Source of the DNA: Ptychodera flava
Taxonomy: Eukaryota; Hemichordata; Enteropneusta; Ptychoderidae
NCBI RefSeq assembly: GCF_041260155.1
Contig: NC_091929.1
Coordinates: forward strand, 25,048,080 to 25,112,079
Reading direction: 5' to 3'
DNA length: 64,000 nt
Numbering within the stretch: position 1 is the stretch's first letter; every line of letters begins with the position of its first letter. Of this stretch, positions 54,366 to 64,000 are shown in pieces. The notes under the pieces were generated by a model that worked only from the letters and a program-made list of their open reading frames with translations, did not search any database and was not told the origin of the DNA. The translations under genes and the position numbers were made by a program.

Positions 54366-54562
54366 GTTTGACCCTTTGCCAGCATAACGGGTGCTTGTGT
54401 CATTATCTGGACAATGAAATTCGTCGAACATTAACTAATTGTAAGGCTGCCTAATGTTAGTTGTCAGTGTGTGAGCCTAAGTCCACATAGTACAGATACA
54501 GAGGCTTTAGGGATAATTTCTCAAAAATACTTTGGAAGGCTGTAAAAATCTAAGCCGTGCCG
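54366..54562 (+). promoter_or_regulatory. Conserved 5' flank of cluster gene 4
   Basis: Partner of 49150-49345, with the same ordered blocks and a similar distance to the start codon. Confidence 0.5.
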
Positions 54563-59769
<5,207 letters not shown>

Positions 59770-60380
59770 CGTCTATCGTTTTAAATGTTTATCTTGATCA
59801 GGATTTGTCTATGGATTGCATCGTTACTTCTGGAAAAAATATATTAGCTTTCAGCGCTGACGCTTTTCCAAATCATTACTCACAAGTAAAATAATTCTCT
59901 TGCACTTGGTCATTATGAGGACTGAAGGATTAATATGTTCAAAGGTCAGAGCTGTGTTTACGAACATCTTTGTCGCTGTCCTCATAATCTGACCGCCCAG
60001 CGATTCCCTGCAAACTAGCATACTGAGCGGACTGCCTGACCACTGGACTTAGGTTTTTATTGACTGAAACCATAAAAAATGAATTGATTTCTTTTCCCGA
60101 TATAACTTCTTTTGAGTTAGATGTAACACAGAATCATAAACCTCTCATGATTTCAGTCAATAAAAAAAAAATTACACGGGGACAAGTTGAACACTTTGAG
60201 AAACTTTAACAGCATTTCATTTCTACAAAGGATCACTAATAAGCACACTTGTAAATAATCGTGAGATGATTATATGTATGATGACTTGAGTTTGGATTTG
60301 AATGTAGGCTTTGCCTTGCAATGTCCCCTGCCCAGTCGAGATCTTTGTTTATTGTGTTACGCACATAATTATATAATAAA
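59770..60380 (+). other. 3' UTR of gene 4 with polyadenylation signal
   Basis: Conserved blocks agcatttcatttctacaaag, cacttgtaaataatcgtgag and tttgccttgcaatgtccc, then AATAAA at 60375-60380. Same order as after genes 2 and 3. Confidence 0.65.
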
Positions 60381-60740
60381 ACGCATTCGATTTTATTCAA
60401 GAAAGTCGCATTGAGGTCTCCTAATATCGATCGGAATGAATATTAACGCAGAATTCGCCTCAAAATTGAAGGATCTAATATTTTACCCTAATTTTCCGTG
60501 AGGAAACTTGGTAACAAAATATTTAAATTATCCCTAATTTTACTTTATGACAACTTGTGGTAGTTTTCTAAATTTCGACAAACGCGACTGTTTCAAAGAT
60601 CAAGTGTTGCTCTGTGTCTCAGTCATGGAACGTGCTGTGATCAGAGAATTCCAATTCCTCTATGTTGAATCACTGCCGGGTCTGCCTAGGGAAACTAATT
60701 GTTAAGTCACTAATCAACACATGTATGGGCGTGTGCTGCG

Positions 60741-60990
60741 GCATTTTGTAATACTGACGTGTTTTGTAATAACTTACGCAAAATGTAATAAGGGGTATCA
60801 GCATTTTGTAATAACTGACGCATTTTGTAATAACGTCTGCAGTATTTTGTAATAAACCAGTCTACGCGTTTTGTAACAAGGGTATCAGCATTTTGTAATA
60901 AAAAATTGTCTACGCAAAATGTAACAAGGGTATCAGCATTTTGTAATAATTCGCACTTTGTAATAACAGTTAACGTATTTTGTAATAATT
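60741..60990 (+). repeat. Cluster of GCATTTTGTAATAA short repeats
   Basis: Twelve copies of a 14-base motif in 250 bases. Ten read GCATTTTGTAATAA or close, and two read GCAAAATGTAATAA with the CATTTTG core reversed. An inverted relative (ggtattacaaagtgtg) lies at about 61045. Probably the end region of a transposable element. Confidence 0.75.
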
Positions 60991-60999
60991 TTAAAAACT

Positions 61000-61760
61000 T
61001 TTCCCAGTTTTAAAGCATTAACTGATATTTGAATGACTTTGGAATGGTATTACAAAGTGTGTTTACTAGGTAAGTAAGTACAAAAAATTGATCGCTCCCG
61101 GACTTCAATTTCAAGTTAGAAAGACTTATAGATAGCTGTCAATTAATTTTTTTACAAACTGATCATCTGAGGTAGGTAACTACTAAATTTTGACTGGTTT
61201 ATTGTCATATATTAGAGAGAATCATTGGTATACACACTCAGTTGATTAATTAAATAGAGGATAACGACATTGTTTCTGATGTATTGCAGACAACCAGTAA
61301 TCTACAGGTAGATACTCAGATAAAATAAAATATAATAACATAAAATAAATTATAATACATCTGCCTACGCAAACAATAGAATCGAGCTCCCGTAAAAACG
61401 GGCACGTAACGGGCATGCGATAACCCCTTTACTTTCATATTTGATGATAAACATTGCGTCATTGAATGGCTTACATGGAGGAACCCCTAGCGCGACGTCT
61501 GTCAGGTAGGCACCTCCATCTTGTAAGCGAAACTCCATACTGTACTTTGAAAATAACTTCTGATAAAAGAAACGGAGGTAAATGTATTACAACTGTTTAA
61601 AGGTGAAAAATATTATGAGCTAATAACGAAAGTTTCACCAAGACGGCACTGTTGTAATTTGGCACGGCATCGCTGCTCGGCTTGTGCTCGAAAATAGGTC
61701 AGAATAATCTGATGTTTTAGTGATTTGACTTGTTTAGCTACTAAAGCGGAAGTATATCTG
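61000..61760. other. Intergenic, nothing recognised
   Basis: AT-rich, no gene or repeat identified apart from the inverted motif near 61045. Confidence 0.35.
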
Positions 61761-61767
61761 ACCTGTT

Positions 61768-61807
61768 GAGTATGTATGTATGTATGTATGTGTATATGTA
61801 ACAAGTA

Positions 61808-61850
<43 letters not shown>

Positions 61851-61980
61851 ATCCCTGTATCTATGTTGGTAGGTAGGGAGGGAGGTAGGGAGGGAGGAAA
61901 GAGTGTCTGAGTATGCCTGTCTATCTATCTATCTGTCTGTATATCTGTCTGTCTTTCTATCTATCTTTCTATGGCTGTTA
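61768..61980. repeat. Compound microsatellite (TATG)n, (GTCT)n, (GGAGGTA)n, (CTAT)n
   Basis: Several tetranucleotide arrays in a row with short interruptions. Confidence 0.9.
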
Positions 61981-62319
61981 TCATTTAATGATAATGACAG
62001 ATATTTGGCAGGTAAAACCATAAGGATAGCGAGTCAAATTTAGCTTAATCATAGTATTGCAGGGCAGCTTATTCTAGCTCGTTGGCTAGACAAATTTTAC
62101 CATTTGGCGATAGCGTAGATAAAGAGCAACACAATGGGAAAGAAATAGATCTGAGAAAAACACAACCATGGCTCAGTAGATATGAATTGTCACCTTTTAC
62201 GTACAAGGAAAAGTGGCAGGTCTGTCGATAGTGCTTTATTTCGTCCTTGTGCATGAGATGATTAAAATAAATTATCGTTCAGTGTTTTAATTGGCTGCTT
62301 CACGTAAGTGTTTATTAGT

Positions 62320-64000
62320 CCCCCCGGACGAAGTCCGAGGGGACTTATGGTTTGGGTTCCGTCCGTCCGTTCGTCCGTCCGTCCACGAAGATATCTCAGA
62401 CATGTCTGGGCCAATTTCTTTCAAACTTGATACAAGGATAATGCACTATGGCATACATATGCACGTCCATTGTTTTTGGTGTGGCACGCATAATTAATGC
62501 TAATTTGCATAATTAGTGATTTTTGAAAATAGAGCTCTGTTTCTTAAGAGATAGCACCAAGTTTAACGAAACTTTGTACAAATATCGGTCACACACAGCT
62601 CTAATAGCACATAAAGATATTTGTGAGTATTGTGTCAATTACTTGCTAATTTGCATTAATTATGAATTGTCATAATTCCACTAATATCTCGAAAAATACT
62701 GACTCAAATTTAATAAAACTTCTTACAGATGTATACATACCAGAGCTGTTACTTTCTGCAAAGGCATTTGGCAGGATTATGTCAATTAATAGCTAATTTG
62801 CATATTTGATGCATTTTTATAATTAGGGCACTAAGTCAAGAAATACTCACTCAAATTTGATGAAATATGGTAGAGATGCTGATATACCAGAGCTGTAACA
62901 GTATGCAAAGACAGTTAGCAGGATCATGTCATTTAATTGCTCATTTGCATATTTATGAATGTTTGTCATTAAAGGCTGAGCCTCCCTTTAAAAGGGCGCG
63001 AAGCTATGGCGGCATTTATTGTGTAAGTGGACATCGAACAGGCAACACGCGGGCACACGCTCCAGAAAATGCCACTTTTTAGGTTTTTTCTGGCCGTAAA
63101 ACACAGACAGACCGCCAAGCGGTCAGCATAAAGCTGCTGCTGATCGAACTCTGTGTTTATATTCAAATTCTAAAGTGACTGGAAGACGATTTTTAAGGAA
63201 ATTCGAGCGTTGTTGGTGGGGATTCAATGACCGTAGGCGATTTGAACCGATCATCAATCAAACGCTTGTATAAACTCTGTTTGCAGGATTAGCAAAAAGC
63301 GCCAAAAGGTTGAGATCAGTTTGTTTAATTAATGTTATAGAAATCAAACATCTTACTGGCAAAGTGTTTGACTGGAAGGAGAACTCCACTAATGCGAGAA
63401 CCTGGGATTGAAAAGTGCGGCTTTAAGGAAATATGTCTAGAAATACGACAGCAAATTTGATGAAACTTGGTACAGATGTTGATCTCAAAGTGTTGTAATA
63501 GTCAACAAAGTCATTCAGCAGTCTCTTGTCAATTAATTGCTAATTTGCATATTTAATGAACTTTCTTAATTAGTGTGCTATGTCCAGTAATATTGCACCA
63601 AATTTGATGAAACTCGGTACAGATGTTGATCTGGAAGTGTTGTAGTGGCATGCAAAGACATTAATCATATCATGTCAATTAATTGCGTATTTGCATATTT
63701 AATGAATTTTCATAATTAGGCTGATACGTTAAGAAATAATTCTTCAGATTTGTTGAAACTTGGTAAAGACGTTGAGCTCATCTTGCTTAGCTGTGTATAA
63801 GAACATTTATCAGTATATGTTAATTAATTGCTAATTTGCATATTTAATGAATTTTCCTTATTAGTGTTACACGTCAGAAATCCTGCATCAAATTCTATGA
63901 AACATCGTACAGATATTGATCTTCCAGTAGTGTAAAACTGAGTAGTGACATCCTGTTGTTGAATTATTGATGTATTTAATGACCTTTTGTGATTAGGGTG
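62320..64000 (+). repeat. Tandem array with CCCGGACGAAGTCCGAGGGG head and ~140-150 bp monomers
   Basis: Head: short hairpin (CGGAC-GAA-GTCCG flanked by C and G runs), then (GTCC)n, then monomers. Each has aaatttgatgaaacttggta, cagatgttgatct, tgtcaattaattgctaattt, gcatatttaatgaa. At least nine units, running off the end of the window. A stretch without the boxes at 62970-63420 is inserted. Same family as 3540-4639. Confidence 0.75.
62975..63420. other. Insert inside the tandem array
   Basis: The monomer pattern stops near 62970 and resumes near 63420. The insert has higher GC and starts ggctgagcctccctttaaaa. No gene recognised; probably a small mobile element. Confidence 0.45.

Overview
This window looks like nuclear DNA of a marine invertebrate animal: AT-rich, intron-rich, with small exons, many microsatellites and a crowded population of animal-type transposable elements. 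A deuterostome such as a hemichordate, echinoderm or lancelet is my best guess. No marker in the window settles the phylum, and the guess rests on the mix of Ig-domain receptor kinase, Crypton, Gmr1-like, Penelope-like and SINE sequence.

Region by region. (1) 0.4-15.5 kb holds the 3' part of a receptor tyrosine kinase gene on the + strand: one phase 1-1 Ig exon, a Ser/Thr-rich stalk, a transmembrane exon, a juxtamembrane exon and eight exons that encode a complete kinase domain and a tail ending near a YVNI docking motif. Splice phases agree at every junction from the transmembrane exon onward. Its introns carry a MITE, a Crypton inserted into a tRNA-derived SINE, a GC-richer island and tandem repeats. 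(2) 16.8-23.9 kb is a tandem array of at least four diverged 1.5-2.2 kb units with no conserved reading frame. (3) 25.56-31.11 kb is a young, broken Ty3/Gypsy element of the Gmr1-like type, with a SCAN-like capsid region and integrase ahead of RT/RNase H. (4) 34.8-36.04 kb is a decayed Penelope-like element with a hammerhead-ribozyme core at its 3' end. (5) 37.8-60.4 kb is a tandem cluster of four related genes on the + strand: two short ones (signal peptide plus transmembrane exon, no Ig exon visible), one decayed two-Ig gene, and one nearly intact two-Ig gene. (6) 60.7-64.0 kb holds repeats, ending in a long tandem array of a family also found at 3.4-4.9 kb.

How the genes fit together. The second Ig domain of the last cluster gene starts with the same [DE]PF-x-[VI]-x-L-x-V-[ST]-G-S pattern as the Ig exon of the kinase gene, in the same exon phase. 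The cluster therefore looks like a set of kinase-less relatives of the receptor kinase beside it: short-tailed, single-pass Ig proteins. They share a strongly conserved transmembrane/tail exon and conserved 3' UTR blocks. A receptor with neighbouring candidate co-receptors or decoys is the most interesting biology here. That functional link is inference; the shared exon structure and homology are visible in the sequence.
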